DNA of 64,000 nt, taken from assembly GCA_032871835.1 (NCBI GenBank), contig CM065296.1, positions 1,312,001 through 1,376,000 on the forward strand. The letters run 5' to 3'. Source of the DNA: Dipteronia dyeriana. Lineage: Eukaryota; Streptophyta; Magnoliopsida; Sapindales; Sapindaceae. The notes under the pieces were generated by a model. It made no database searches and was not told the DNA's origin. It worked only from the letters and a program-made list of their open reading frames with translations. Of the stretch, positions 1 through 10,788 are shown piece by piece. The translations under genes were made by a program, and so were the position numbers. Numbering within the stretch: the first letter of the stretch is position 1; the number at the start of each line of letters is the position of its first letter.

Positions 1-11
1 TGACCCAAGAG

Positions 12-865
12 TAGGGGTGGGCACCAACCCGCCAACCCAACCCAACCCAACCCAATCCGACTTGATTGGATTGGGTTGCTTTTAAGATTGGGTTGGATTG
101 GGTTGACAAAATATAACTCAATCTAACCTGACAATTCGATATTAATAATAAAAAATAATTTAAATAATTTTATTTAATATTATATCTATTATAAAATCTC
201 ATTTTTTTAAATATTTAAATTTTTTACTCATGCACTATTTATAATATTATAAATGATAAATATAAATACATAATTATATTTTATACCATAAATATATAAT
301 ACATTTATTAAAAACATTCAATTATATTATCTTCGTCTTTTGTATTAATTGGCACATCTTTAGTTATACTTTAAAATGCATTTTTTTCTTGTGATTTGAT
401 TAAGAATTTAATAGAAAAAGGTATAATAATTGTATATAAACTCAAACTATTATGTTGGTTGAAATAAATAATAGATTATCCAACTACGAGTTATTTGACG
501 AAGTGATTATAATTGTAAAATTGATGGGAGACTTAGATGGAGACTTTCCAAATTGGATAAATTGTTATATTTTTATTTCTTTTAATTATGCAACAAATAT
601 TTAAACAATTTGTATTATATGTGGTGATTTGATTTTAATGTTTTTAAGAAATCTAAACTCAATGTGGTGTGATATTTGGGTGAAAAAATATATTTGCGAA
701 AAATTATTTTAAATTTGAATTCAAATATATTTTTTCTATTGGGCTTAAAAAGCCTAACCCGATAAATATTGGGTTGGGTTAAAATTTACGTTGGGTTGGA
801 TTGGATTGGATCTAAAAAATTTCAACCCAACCCAACCCAACCCAACCCGAAAACGCCCACCCGTA
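12..865. mobile_element. Non-autonomous hAT element inserted in the duplicated exon 3
   Basis: The ends are TAGGGGTGGGC and GCCCACCCGTA, an 11-bp terminal inverted repeat with one mismatch. CCCAAGAG is present at 4-11 and 866-873 as an exact 8-bp target duplication, as expected for hAT. Removing the element and one copy gives a continuous match to exon 3 of the intact H+-ATPase. Subterminal zones carry repeated CCAACC/GGTTGG strings in both orientations (25-115 and 770-850), typical of hAT transposase-binding regions. The interior is AT-rich with no transposase. Confidence 0.88.
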
Positions 866-1228
866 CCCAAGAGAGGGGATTCCACATGAAGCCCAAAAAC
901 TTGAGAAATTTGCTTTCCTGTTCGCAGAATATCAAAAATCAACATATGTAAAACAACCTTGAAAAATTGATTATATAGGGCAATTGAATAATTGCTAAAA
1001 GTTTACAACAAACCTTCTTTTCTTCTAGTTTGTTGGGTCCAAAAACTTGAAGCCGATTGGCTCCTACGTCTGAGGAAAGACCTTCTCTTCTGCATTTCAA
1101 TTGTTCAAACACTTCCTCTATTGGAATCCTCTCATGTAAGTAAAATATCAACAGTTTAGTGGAACAAAAAATTAAAAAATTTCCATCATAAGACAATAAA
1201 CACGTACCAAAAGCAAATGGAAGCAGCA

Positions 1229-1863
1229 TGTCACGGGGTGAGAATTTCATCTAGGCACACCCGTGCGGCACTTAGGCAACTTCCGTGGGAACATTGCTAA
1301 GTAAGCCTTGTAAGAGAGACACTCGGGCAAGTTCTTGGACGAACGTTGCCGAGTGTGAAGATGCGGAAGCGATTTAGAGTGAGGAGAGTCGGGAGAGGGT
1401 CGAAATGGGGAGCCCAGAGGCAGAGGATCGGTGGACTTGCGAAGGAAGACCACGATGCTCTGGATCGCTAGAATGCTCACAAGTACTCTCAAAGGAAGAG
1501 TTGTATTAATGTAAGAATTCTAGGATGGTTTACAAATGAGAGGGGTTGTCTATTTATAGGTGAGCCACCTCCTTAAAGAATGTTCTAGACTAATCTAGTC
1601 TAATAGTGGAGATTAAGTCTCCAGAATATTCTACACATAACTAGAATACTCTACATGTATTTACATGCCTTTACAAGGTTCTAGATTATTCTACACATAT
1701 CTAGCTTAGTACAAAAATGGTGTAGAGATGGTTGAGTTGCTAGAGACTTCCAGAAGCTTGACCAATGTTGGAATTGTGGAGAGGTCTCTAGAATCTTCCA
1801 GGAGCTGAGCAGAGTAAAGGCTTTTGTTGGACTCCTAGGCTTGTAAGCTTGCGGCCCGTGACA
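1229..1863 (-). repeat. 3' LTR of the TRIM-like element
   Basis: Starts TGTCACGGGGTGAG and ends GGCCCGTGACA in plus-strand reading; the terminal TGTCACGG/CCCGTGACA pair is itself inverted. It is nearly identical to the other LTR, with a handful of substitutions, so insertion is fairly recent relative to the decay of the host duplicate. Confidence 0.88.
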
Positions 1864-2506
1864 TCCTCCCCCACCTAAGTTCGCAACGTCCTCGTTGCAT
1901 GGGCGCTGAGTATGTTGGAGTTGGCCACAAGTTGGTTCATTCATGCGGAAGGTCTTCGGCTTGGGAAGCCTCCCTTGAGAGACCGAATTCGAGTCTCGCA
2001 TCCTTAACTCGACGCAAGTGGGCTGGCTAGGTTTCGAAGGTGATCCAGCATCTCGGGTGCCTTCTCTCAGTGCCTTCGATCGCTTCCCATGGCTTGCACA
2101 CTCCTTGTTCCTTCGAACGCCTACGGTTGGCTGGTTCTGTGGAGAAGTGGGAGAACTAGATGACACCTCAAGTTTTGTGGCAGGCTGCATCCTGCATGGC
2201 TCGGGCAGGGATTTCGCCTGGATGAAGAGTGTCTTGGACTTGCTTTGCTTGTTGTGGGAACGTTGGTCGCCACGAACAAGCGATTGGATTTCGAATCGAG
2301 CAACTTCGCTATCGGAGAACGTGGCTCGTGCTAGCTGTGATTGCTCTATGGTGGCAACTTCGCTATCGAAGTGCATGACTCGTGCTAGCCGTGATTGCTT
2401 TTTGGCGACAACTTCGCTATCGGAGTGCATGACTCGTGCTAGCTGTAATTGCCTAGTAACGAGCTTCAAACCCTGCTGCTTGGAACCTACCTGCTCTGAT
2501 ACCACT

Positions 2507-3142
2507 TGTCACGGGGTGAGAATTTCATCTAGGCACACCCGTGCGGCACTTAGGAAACTTCTGTGGGAACGTTGCTAAGTAAGCCTTGTAAGAGGGACAC
2601 TCGGGCAAGTTCTTGGATGAAAGTTGCCGAGTGTGAAGATGCGGAAGCGATTTAGAGTGAGGATAGTCGGGAGAGGGTTGAAATGGGGAGCCCGAAGACA
2701 GTGCATCGGTGAGACTTACCAAGGAAGACCACGATGCTCAGGATCACTAGAATGCTCACAAATACTCTCAAAGGAAGAGTTGTATTAATGTAAGAATTCT
2801 AGGATGGTTTACAAATGAGAGGGGTTGGCTATTTATAGGTGAGTCACCTCCTTAAAGAATGTTCTAGACTAATCTAGTCTAATAGTGGAGATTAAGTCTA
2901 CGGAATATTCTACACCTAACTAGAATACTCTACATGTATTTACATGCCTTTACAAGGTTCTAGATTATTCTACACATATCTAGCTTAGTACAAAAATGGT
3001 GTAGAGATGGTTGAGTTGCTAGAGACTTCCAGAAGCTTGACCAATGTTGGAATTGTGGAGAGGTCTCTAGAATCTTCCAGGAGCTGGGCAGAGTAAGGGC
3101 TTTTGTTGGACTCCTAAGCTTGTAAGCTTGCGGCCCGTGACA
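2507..3142 (-). repeat. 5' LTR of the TRIM-like element
   Basis: Partner of the 1229-1863 repeat. The minus-strand primer-binding site (TGGTATCAGAGC) directly abuts its inner edge at about 2490-2505. Confidence 0.88.
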
Positions 3143-3279
3143 AGCAGCTGTCGACAATTTTCAAGAAAACTACTGCTACAACTATTTCTAATTTTGTATG
3201 TTTTCTAAAATGAAATTTTTAAACTTACCAAGATTACTGTGTATTAAGTTGTCGTTACTCTCTATTCTTTGAATCGAAA

Positions 3280-4070
3280 ATACTAGTGGTGGTGGTGCTG
3301 ATGGGTGCATGTTTTGTAACACAAGCAATCAGGCTGCTTCTGGATCTGGTTCTGTTAATGTGAGAGTGCCTTTCACAGCTGCTCAGCTCCGAGAAACCAG
3401 AGAGACAGACCTTAATAGTAAAGTACATGATGGCCTCTGTCCCTGTCCCTGTCCCTCATGAACTCATCTTACCTATCATTAGAACCCCATCAAGAGTTCC
3501 TCACCATCTCAATCCAATAGTAAATTAAATTTCTTTCCTTTCCTTTTCTTTGCAAGTGTTTAGTATTTGTATGTTGAAGTGTTCTAAGGGTTTTGTTTCT
3601 TATGGTGACAAGGTTTAGTGGAATTGGGGTTTTGAGCAACAATAATTCGGATTCAGAGGCATGGAGGTGCAGAAAAACAGATGGGAAGAAATGGAGGTGC
3701 GCAAGAGAAGTGGCTCCCGATAAGAAATACTGTGAGCAACAACAACTCTTGCGCACCTCCATTTCTTCCCATCTGTTTTTCTGCACCTCCATGCCTCTGA
3801 ATCCAAATTATTGTTGCTCAAAAGCAACAATTCCACTGAACCATGTCACCATAACAAACAAAACCCTTATAAGACTTCAACACACAAACACTAAACACTT
3901 ACAAAGAAAGAAAAGGAAAGTAAATTGATTTACTATTGGATTGAGAGTGAGGAACTCTTGATAGGGTTCTAATCATGGGTAAGATGAGTTCACCAGGGAC
4001 CTTACTTTAAGATTAAGGTCCGTCTCTCTAGTTGTCGGAGCTGAGCAGCTGTAAATGGCACTCTCACATT
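3280..4070. pseudogene. Growth-regulating factor (GRF) fragment arranged as an inverted repeat
   Basis: GRFs are plant transcription co-regulators with a QLQ and a WRC domain. The plus-strand arm reads VRVPFTAAQLRE then VPVPHELILPIIRTP (a damaged QLQ domain), an intron-like T-rich gap, and [16 protein letters not shown] followed by [12 protein letters not shown] (most of a WRC domain, about 3650-3735). The region 3746-4070 is the reverse complement of 3357-3708, so the same WRC reads on the minus strand. The loop is about 37 nt. QLQ is interrupted by a scrambled stretch, and the sequence stops before the end of WRC, so no functional protein is expected. A transcript would fold into a stem of more than 300 bp. 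Confidence 0.85.
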
Positions 4071-4497
4071 CAAATTCACAAATGCTGCTCAAACAACGTA
4101 TTAGACTAATTAGATCTTTTGTTACGGAATAAATATCAAGCAATTAGAAAAGATTGAAACTTTACCTGAGGAATTGGAGGGCAACAGAGAAGAATCAGTA
4201 GTGTTACTGTATTAGAATGGTGTAGACACCACCATCAACCTTTTATGACCAGAAGAAGTCAGGTTCTCTTCAACACAAACGCCATCAGCCTCTTATGTGA
4301 TTGTGATGCAAAAACAACAATTGAAAATCCTACAACAACACTGCCACGTCAGACAAAGATTGCAGATGTCATGTGATGCAGTAGCTGTGGCCTGTGGGTG
4401 GGGATCCGGGGGACCAAAAATAATTGCAATGGATGTCACAATAGTCGTGTGATGCAGTAGTAAGGAGTCAATCGTACCACAACTGAAACTCATACTA

Positions 4498-4573
<76 letters not shown>

Positions 4574-4868
4574 TAGTATGTGATTGGATGAAAGAAGATT
4601 AAAATCTAAAAAGCATTCATAATAGTTTTTAATTGGACGGACAAGTTAACTTGTATAATTTATGTTGTCCTGTGAGCAAAATATAGAATTCATTCAGTGA
4701 TAACTGTTCTGATTGAACCATTGTGCCATGATATCTAAACAAAAACAATCTCACATGAATATTACACTTGAGAATACAAATTAGTTTAGTATACAGAAAC
4801 AAAGCAGAAACAGGAGGCAGTTGTGGTAAGTGGTGGTGGTGTGATGTTAATAAGACCCAATAAAATGA
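4071..4868. other. Non-coding stretch with a long TA microsatellite
   Basis: No convincing gene. A (TA)n run of about 70 bp at 4500-4572 is bounded by CATACTAGTA and TACTAGTATG, so the whole run is a palindrome. Upstream sequence (4200-4490) is moderately GC-balanced but has only short frames. Confidence 0.7.
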
Positions 4869-5844
4869 AGAGAGAAAATAAAAAATAACTATAATTATTA
4901 TGAAAATTTTATTTTTATCCACGTACAAAAATTTATTTGTTAATAGCCATTTTAAAAAAAAAATCAGTGTATATCCGTAAATTATAAAAATACCCCTGGA
5001 TTTTTTTTTTTTTAAACTGACACCAAACTTGAAATCATGATTAAAATCTATAACCAAACTTGAAATCACGGTTAGGAACTTGAAACTTGAAATTTGAAAT
5101 CTTGTTTTAAAAACTGAAATTTTGAAACTTGAAATCGTGCTTAAATTGAAATGTTGAAACTTGAAATCTTGACTAAATTGAAAGTTGAAACTTGAAATCT
5201 GAAATCTTGACTAAATTGAAAGTTAAAACTTGAAATGTTCTAGGTTTTTAAGTTTTTCGTTTTCAAATTTTAAAACTTGAAATGTTGCCTAAATTGAAAT
5301 GTTGAAACTTGAAATGTTGACTAAATTGAACCGTGCAAACTTGAAATGTTCTGGGTTTTCAGTATTTCGTTTTCTTTCCTTTTTTCAGCAGATCTAATCG
5401 CCGGCGGAGGGGGAGCTCGACGGCGGTGCTGGACGGTCGTGAAGCCCAAGCAACGGCACTCCGGCAAGCCGTCGATGACATGTGAGAGAGAAAGGAAAGG
5501 AGAGAGAAAGAGATGTGAGTGAAAGAGAGAGAGAAAGAAGAGAGAGAGCTGCAGGAGAGAGAAGAGAGGATGGGTGAGAGAGAGAGGAGGCCGACGACGG
5601 TTCACCGGTGGGAGAGGGATCGGGGAGAGAGAGAGAGAGAGACAAAAGAAGAGTAAGAGAGATCGGGGAGAGAGAGGGAGGAGAGAGAAAAAATGAGAAA
5701 AGAGAGAGAAAGTGTTTGGGGATGGTTTTTATATGGGGGCTTTCAAGTAATTTCTCAAAAAAATGGTTATTAACAAATAAATTTTCGTATGTGGTTAAAA
5801 ACAAAATTTTCATAACAGTTGTGATTATTTTTAGCAATTTCCAC
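4869..5844. mobile_element. MULE-like non-autonomous element with CTTGAAAT minisatellite
   Basis: Long imperfect terminal inverted repeats (about 4869-4990 and 5740-5844), both containing ATGAAAATTTT...ATTTGTTAATA. TAAAATGA flanks both ends (4861-4868 and 5845-5852); an eight-base match suits the 9-bp Mutator duplication. Inside are irregular repeats of an approximately TTGAAACTTGAAATC unit (about 5040-5350), a GC-rich segment (5395-5480) containing CCCAAGCAACG, then a GA-rich tract. No transposase is seen. The 41860-45129 element shares these modules. Confidence 0.75.
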
Positions 5845-5934
5845 TAAAATGACAACAAAGAGTAATGTAAATGTTAATTAGAGTGAGTGTGGCCGTCTCT
5901 CAAAGGAGAAGAACTCGGATGCATCCGGAGTAAT

Positions 5935-6640
5935 ATGCATTTTTCACCGCGATATTGCCATGTAAATAAAGTTATTCATGTGATAATAGGGTTTAAAAAT
6001 TAAATGACACTTTTTGGAGGTGGCTTTTCAACAATGTCATTGTTTTAATAACTTATGTTTGAAAGACACTTATTATGGTGAACGGATAAAAATACCCTCA
6101 ATAGTTGTTCCATGTCAAATTTCTTTCATTCAATTTACAGTGACAGAGTTGTGAAGTAGAGAGAGAAAGTCTCCTTGAAACCCAAGCAATCACTCGAACG
6201 GCGACGAAATGGCGCTACACTGACGCACTCAGGGGGGAGCTCGAAATGTAATTACAAAAACTCTGAAACACTTACAAGAGGCTCAGACACACTTAATAAA
6301 GACTCGAAAACACTTACAAAAAGGCTCGAAATATAATTACAAAAGGCTCGAACACGATTACAAAAAGGCTCCAAATGTAATTACAAAAGGTTCAGACACA
6401 CTTACAAAAGACTCAAACACTTATGTAAAAGGCTCGGACACTACTTTAAAAGGGTCAAACACTTATGTAAAAGGCCTGAACACTACTTCATTGACCAATC
6501 CAAAAGGATAGGACACAACTTCATAAAGGCTCAAACAGTATTTACAAAGGCTCGGATAGAGATTAAAAAAGCCTCGGAGATTCAAAATTCATACAACTAG
6601 CTTCAGGTTTGCAAAAGACTCGGAGAACAAATGAAATGGA
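5935..6640. mobile_element. MULE-like terminal region with GGCTCGAA-type array
   Basis: 5990-6100 resembles 17250-17345 at the left edge of the transposase-bearing MULE (shared TTTAATAACTTA, ATTATGGTGAA and a following AATACCCT-like string). It is followed by CCCAAGCAATC, like the other MULE-like elements, then by about 350 bp of degenerate CTTACAAAAGGCTCGAAAC-type units (6240-6600). The other end was not identified. Confidence 0.55.
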
Positions 6641-7704
6641 ATGAATAAAGTGTTACAAGACTCAGGAACCTGAGATGTATATAAAAGAAGTATTTAAGAT
6701 ATATATTACACTGTTGTACATAAGAATGTCGACTTCGTTCTAAGTTGAAAAAGAAAGACTAAGCAACCTTGAACTTTTTGCTGTAGGGGATTTCAATTTT
6801 CAAACAATTTTATTATAGAGAGAGATAAGAGTTACTGAGTTCAGTATCAGAAGTATAGAGATGGAAGTAAGAAGAGAATAAAAAAAAGATTATTTAAGGA
6901 TAATTTTAGTAGTTCACCGTAATAAATATATTTTAAACATAATTTATTAAAGTAATCATTTGGGTACAAAATCAGCTCAAAAAGATGACAGTTCCCACTA
7001 TTTCTAGTGTGGCAATTCACAATGAGATGTATATAGTGAATCTTGTTGTACCTAAGTTTTAGTCCTCTCATAGTAGTACATTTTCTTTTTCTTTTTTAAT
7101 TAAAAAAATGCACAATGTTGGCATGATAATGATTCACCACTCACTGACATCTTTTGCTTGGATCAGGAAGCTTTGCTTTTTTTGTTACTTATATTCTTCT
7201 AATTCCCGATTTTCATCAAGTAGATATGTAACTGTGAGCATACTTATAATACATTTATTTATCTCATCAATTTTTACTATATAAACTCTATTTAACCCAA
7301 TTATATTATTTTTTATAATAAAAAATTGATGAAATGGATAAATGTGTTATAAGTATATTTACAATTATATATCTACAAGAAAAGAACTCATTAATTCCTC
7401 AATCTACTCTACCATCCTCACTTGTTCAGTTTCTGCTTGCCTCCCCTTTCACCACATTACAATTCTCACTTGAAAAAAAACTATATATAATATAGCTACT
7501 GTTTTCTTCCATTTACAATTCTCACTTAAAAAAACATTTTATTTATAAATATAAAATGGTTATAAGAGAAATAACATGTAAAGTATTGAACCATAATCCA
7601 TAACCCTTATTTAGATAAGTAAGTTTTTATTTAGCTTTCCCTCGTTTTTATATATGACCAAGATTATGGAAGAATAATATGTGAATGAGATTTAATGATT
7701 TATT

Positions 7705-7742
<38 letters not shown>

Positions 7743-9770
7743 TTTTGTTCATAGATAGAAAAGATGGAAATTATTGCATGATATCAATAGATGGCTTATT
7801 TGATTTATTTTTTTAACAAAACCATTATTTAATTTTAATAGACCTCCCAACTCTCTCCATGTTTTTTATATTTAAAGAAAAAAAAAGACTCAAGAGAATA
7901 TCATTATGTTATGCCAATTAATGGAAATTGAAATTCAATCTCGCATCCCACATCGGATAAATAAGAGAAATGAAAATATGCATAACCTATATAAAAATGA
8001 AGAAAAAATAAAGGAAAATATACTTACTTGGACAAGTGTTATGAGTCGCAACCCAATACTCTATGATATCCATATTCTATGATGTCATTTTTAACAAATT
8101 TAATTTTCTTTAAAAAAAAATTAAAAAAAAAGTGGCTTGGCCGGCACATCACGACACACAGCCAGGCCTACCAAAGTCGTGCCCACGTGTCGTGCTGTGC
8201 TGGGCCCCCGTTTTGCTAAACATACCGGGTTGTGCCTATCTGGGTTGTGTCGGTCTGTCTTGCCACCACTGATCTAAAATATACCATAATATTGATAATT
8301 TCAATGAATTACATTAAATTCAATAAAAAAAACTTTATGAGTCTTGAATCCTGATTAATGGATTAAATTATTATCTTTTTCTGAAAATTGTTTCGAATTA
8401 AATTAAACTCAAAGACATGATTACAAGGCAAACACCCATTTTAAGAAAAGTATTGCATTCTTTAAATTATATATCTTAATTTTGAGAATTGCTTTACATA
8501 TCTTTTAAGTCCATCACTCTCTCTTTTCTCTTTAAAACTAATCTGTGTTTAGGCATACACAAGTACACAACCCTAGTTTGCCCCATATTTTTTCTCATGG
8601 TTTCTTGTCCACCAAACAATGTGTCCGAGTTATCCACAAGAAATTTTCACACTTGATATGTACAAGGAAACATTTGAACTTTTCTACGAAATCAATTAAT
8701 CAAGCCAACACAACACCCTAACTAAAGCCTAACCGTATATAATATAATTTTAACAACTCTCAAGGGTAAGAGGTGTGTTGGGACCTACAAAAATCAAGTA
8801 CTAAGTTTACAAACTTACAAACACATCATTTAAAAGTAAAGTTTAAACAAAAGTATCACACATATCATGTGATTTAAATTTTCTGAAACATGTCAACAGG
8901 GACATAACCAGAATTAAAAGATAGAATGTGCTAGAATAAAATTCTCTAATCCTTGATACCCGATAAAATTTTACAAATTAAAAAAAAATACACATTTCTA
9001 AACAGATATACCAACTAAAAGATAAACCATCATTATTATTTTTTATTCAAATGATGAAATATCTTTTTTTTCATTGAATAATGATTTATATATAAAATTA
9101 AGTCATAAAAGACACCAAAAGATGATTATATATATAGAGAGAGAGAGAGCGTTAAATTAAGATGAATATATAGTTAAATTTTTATTCCCTTAATGAAATA
9201 CTTAATTTTTATTGTATCATAACTTTGAAATTAGATTAACTCTAAAATTTTAAAATAATAAATATTGAAATTCATATAACTTAAGAAAATATTCCTAATT
9301 TGAAGACCAATTTTTTATATTGACAAAGAAATTGAACTAAATTTTGATAAGGATATTTACAATATTGAAATTGATCGTCTCCAATTAATCTGACAAGTCT
9401 ATTATAGGTGTTAATTGATCTGGAAAAAAATATTATAAATGTAAAGAGTATATTGAGACTACACAGTAACACAAGGATAAATTTAAAAATTTCAAACTAA
9501 AAAAATAAATAAAATAAGCCCTCCCTAGCCCTTGAAGGGGTACATCCATGCATGTCAGGTTTGATCTAGGGTCTATGGTATCTAATTATCGAAAATACTT
9601 GGTATGATGCCATTCTTTTTGTGGGAACTAATTTTCCAATGATTTAAACGTTAAACTGATTTTTAAAATTCAAAGTGGTTTTCAAATTACACGTCCACTA
9701 GGTTCTATATCTTCCAAAATCTTGTTGATATGATACCCGTGGCATGTGGCTACCATAGCCAAGCCTTTGG
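6640..9770. other. AT-rich intergenic DNA without a recognisable gene
   Basis: Only short chance frames. A (TA)n run lies at about 7708-7739. A GC-richer island at 8130-8275 (GGCACATCACGACACACAG on the left, TGTCTTGCCACCACTGA on the right) looks like one end of a hAT-type element because of its terminal GCCACCACTG, but the partner end is not visible. Confidence 0.55.
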
Positions 9771-9779
9771 AACTAATAT

Positions 9780-10085
9780 CAGGTGTAACGGTAGAACTAT
9801 TTTATAAGGAAGCTTGGCAATCTAAGCAAAGCTAAATCAACAAAAATTCAAAAGTGTTGAAACCTACTGCCTAGTGCTACCGTGAAGTAAATTATGAACC
9901 ATTTCCTCTCATTTTCTTGTAGTGTAAGTCTCTCCACAACTCTCACTTCTCTTTTCTTTTTATTTTCTTTTTAACTCATCATGCAAGAAATTCCTTGAAG
10001 CAAGTATGTTTTCAGTATCGTGCTCTAGGAATTAGATGCACTATGTCACATCTCGAAGAAGAGAATCTGGTATTTTAAATGGGGT
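9780..10085. repeat. Direct repeat X, left copy (outside the LTR element)
   Basis: About 305 bp from GGTGTAACGGTAGAAC to TCTGGTATTTTAAA, matching 16937-17245 in the same orientation with scattered substitutions. The two copies bracket the LTR element. Confidence 0.8.
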
Positions 10086-10347
10086 ACTAATTAAGAATAC
10101 TAATTAAGAAAGGAATTGATTGCATGATTGTGTACCAGGGTGTGGAATACAATCTATATGATTGTGTCTGTGTTACATCTCAGATCAGTAAGCTAGTGGA
10201 AGTCTGAGACTCCCAAGTCCCCACCATGAAAAACAAGTCAAAGTTATGTGGTTTCTTGCTTCTGACTTTGGTAATTTTCGGCTAGATCGGTTTAGAAAGA
10301 TATTTTATATATAATTTCTCAATAGTCTATGATAATTAAAGATTGTA

Positions 10348-10788
10348 TTGTATACATAAGTATGAATATAAATGTGCCTAGAAGGACAGTGGAAATCATC
10401 CGAGTTATAGAGAGTTTTCTATTCTCTACAACCTTTACTTTAGATAACCCAATAGGGAGACTACGTTATTTTTGAATCACTATGTGATATACTATATATA
10501 TTGTACTTACTTGAATCCTAACTCATAGAGAACTCACAACCCTAATAGGATGGCTTGTGCCAAAAAAATTATTAGGCCCACACATATACAATAGTGAATA
10601 GCCCATCACATACCATATCCTACATAAATAATGTAGTTAAGGTGCACCAAGCTCAACAATATTAATCACATTAATAACGGGTTTTATCCGATCAACTCTT
10701 TCTTACTTAAACACTCCAATCAATTCGATTTTCATAAACTATAAATTATAATGCCATATGTTACTTATAATTTTATAAAAATCTTACA
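10348..10788 (-). repeat. 3' LTR of the Copia-like element
   Basis: Shares long blocks with 16466-16930, for example ACTTACTTGAATCCTAAC, CATCCTACATAAATAATGTAG and ACATTAATAACGGG-type strings (read on plus with small differences). Confidence 0.8.

Larger units (their letters stand above)
1229..3142 (-). mobile_element. Non-autonomous TRIM-like LTR retrotransposon (minus orientation)
   Basis: Two direct repeats of 635-636 bp, both TG...CA, enclose only 643 bp. On the minus strand the 5' LTR (2507-3142) is followed by TGGTATCAGAGCAG, a primer-binding site matching initiator Met-tRNA. The 3' LTR (1229-1863) is preceded by the purine tract GGTGGGGGAGGA. AGCA flanks both sides as a 4-bp target duplication. 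No gag or pol domain is present. A 274-codon frame on the minus strand spans the interior and part of an LTR; it contains three 54-bp tandem units (positions 2303, 2357 and 2411) encoding an 18-residue LARVMHSDSEV-type repeat, but matches no domain I know. Confidence 0.88.
1..3255 (-). pseudogene. Decayed partial duplicate of H+-ATPase exons 2-3 and adjoining intron
   Basis: Three blocks (1-11 joined to 866-1228, then 3143-3255) match about 32717-33210 of the intact gene in the same order and orientation. They carry the start of exon 3 (reads [14 protein letters not shown]), the intron, exon 2 ([18 protein letters not shown] at about 1015-1134) and the first part of intron 1 as far as about 3255. 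The exon-2 acceptor is TTACAT where the intact gene has TTGCAG, so it is broken, and SSEEG has become SSDVG. Two transposons account for the gaps: a hAT element in exon 3 and an LTR element in the intron. The copy runs out of the window on the left, so its full extent is unknown. Confidence 0.9.

Noticed and set aside
3593..3836. Two GRF-like genes on opposite strands
   Set aside because: Both frames are the two arms of one inverted repeat; each lacks an intact QLQ domain and the end of WRC.
5394..5837. 147-codon serine/leucine-rich minus-strand frame
   Set aside because: Translation of a GA-rich simple tract inside a MULE-like element.
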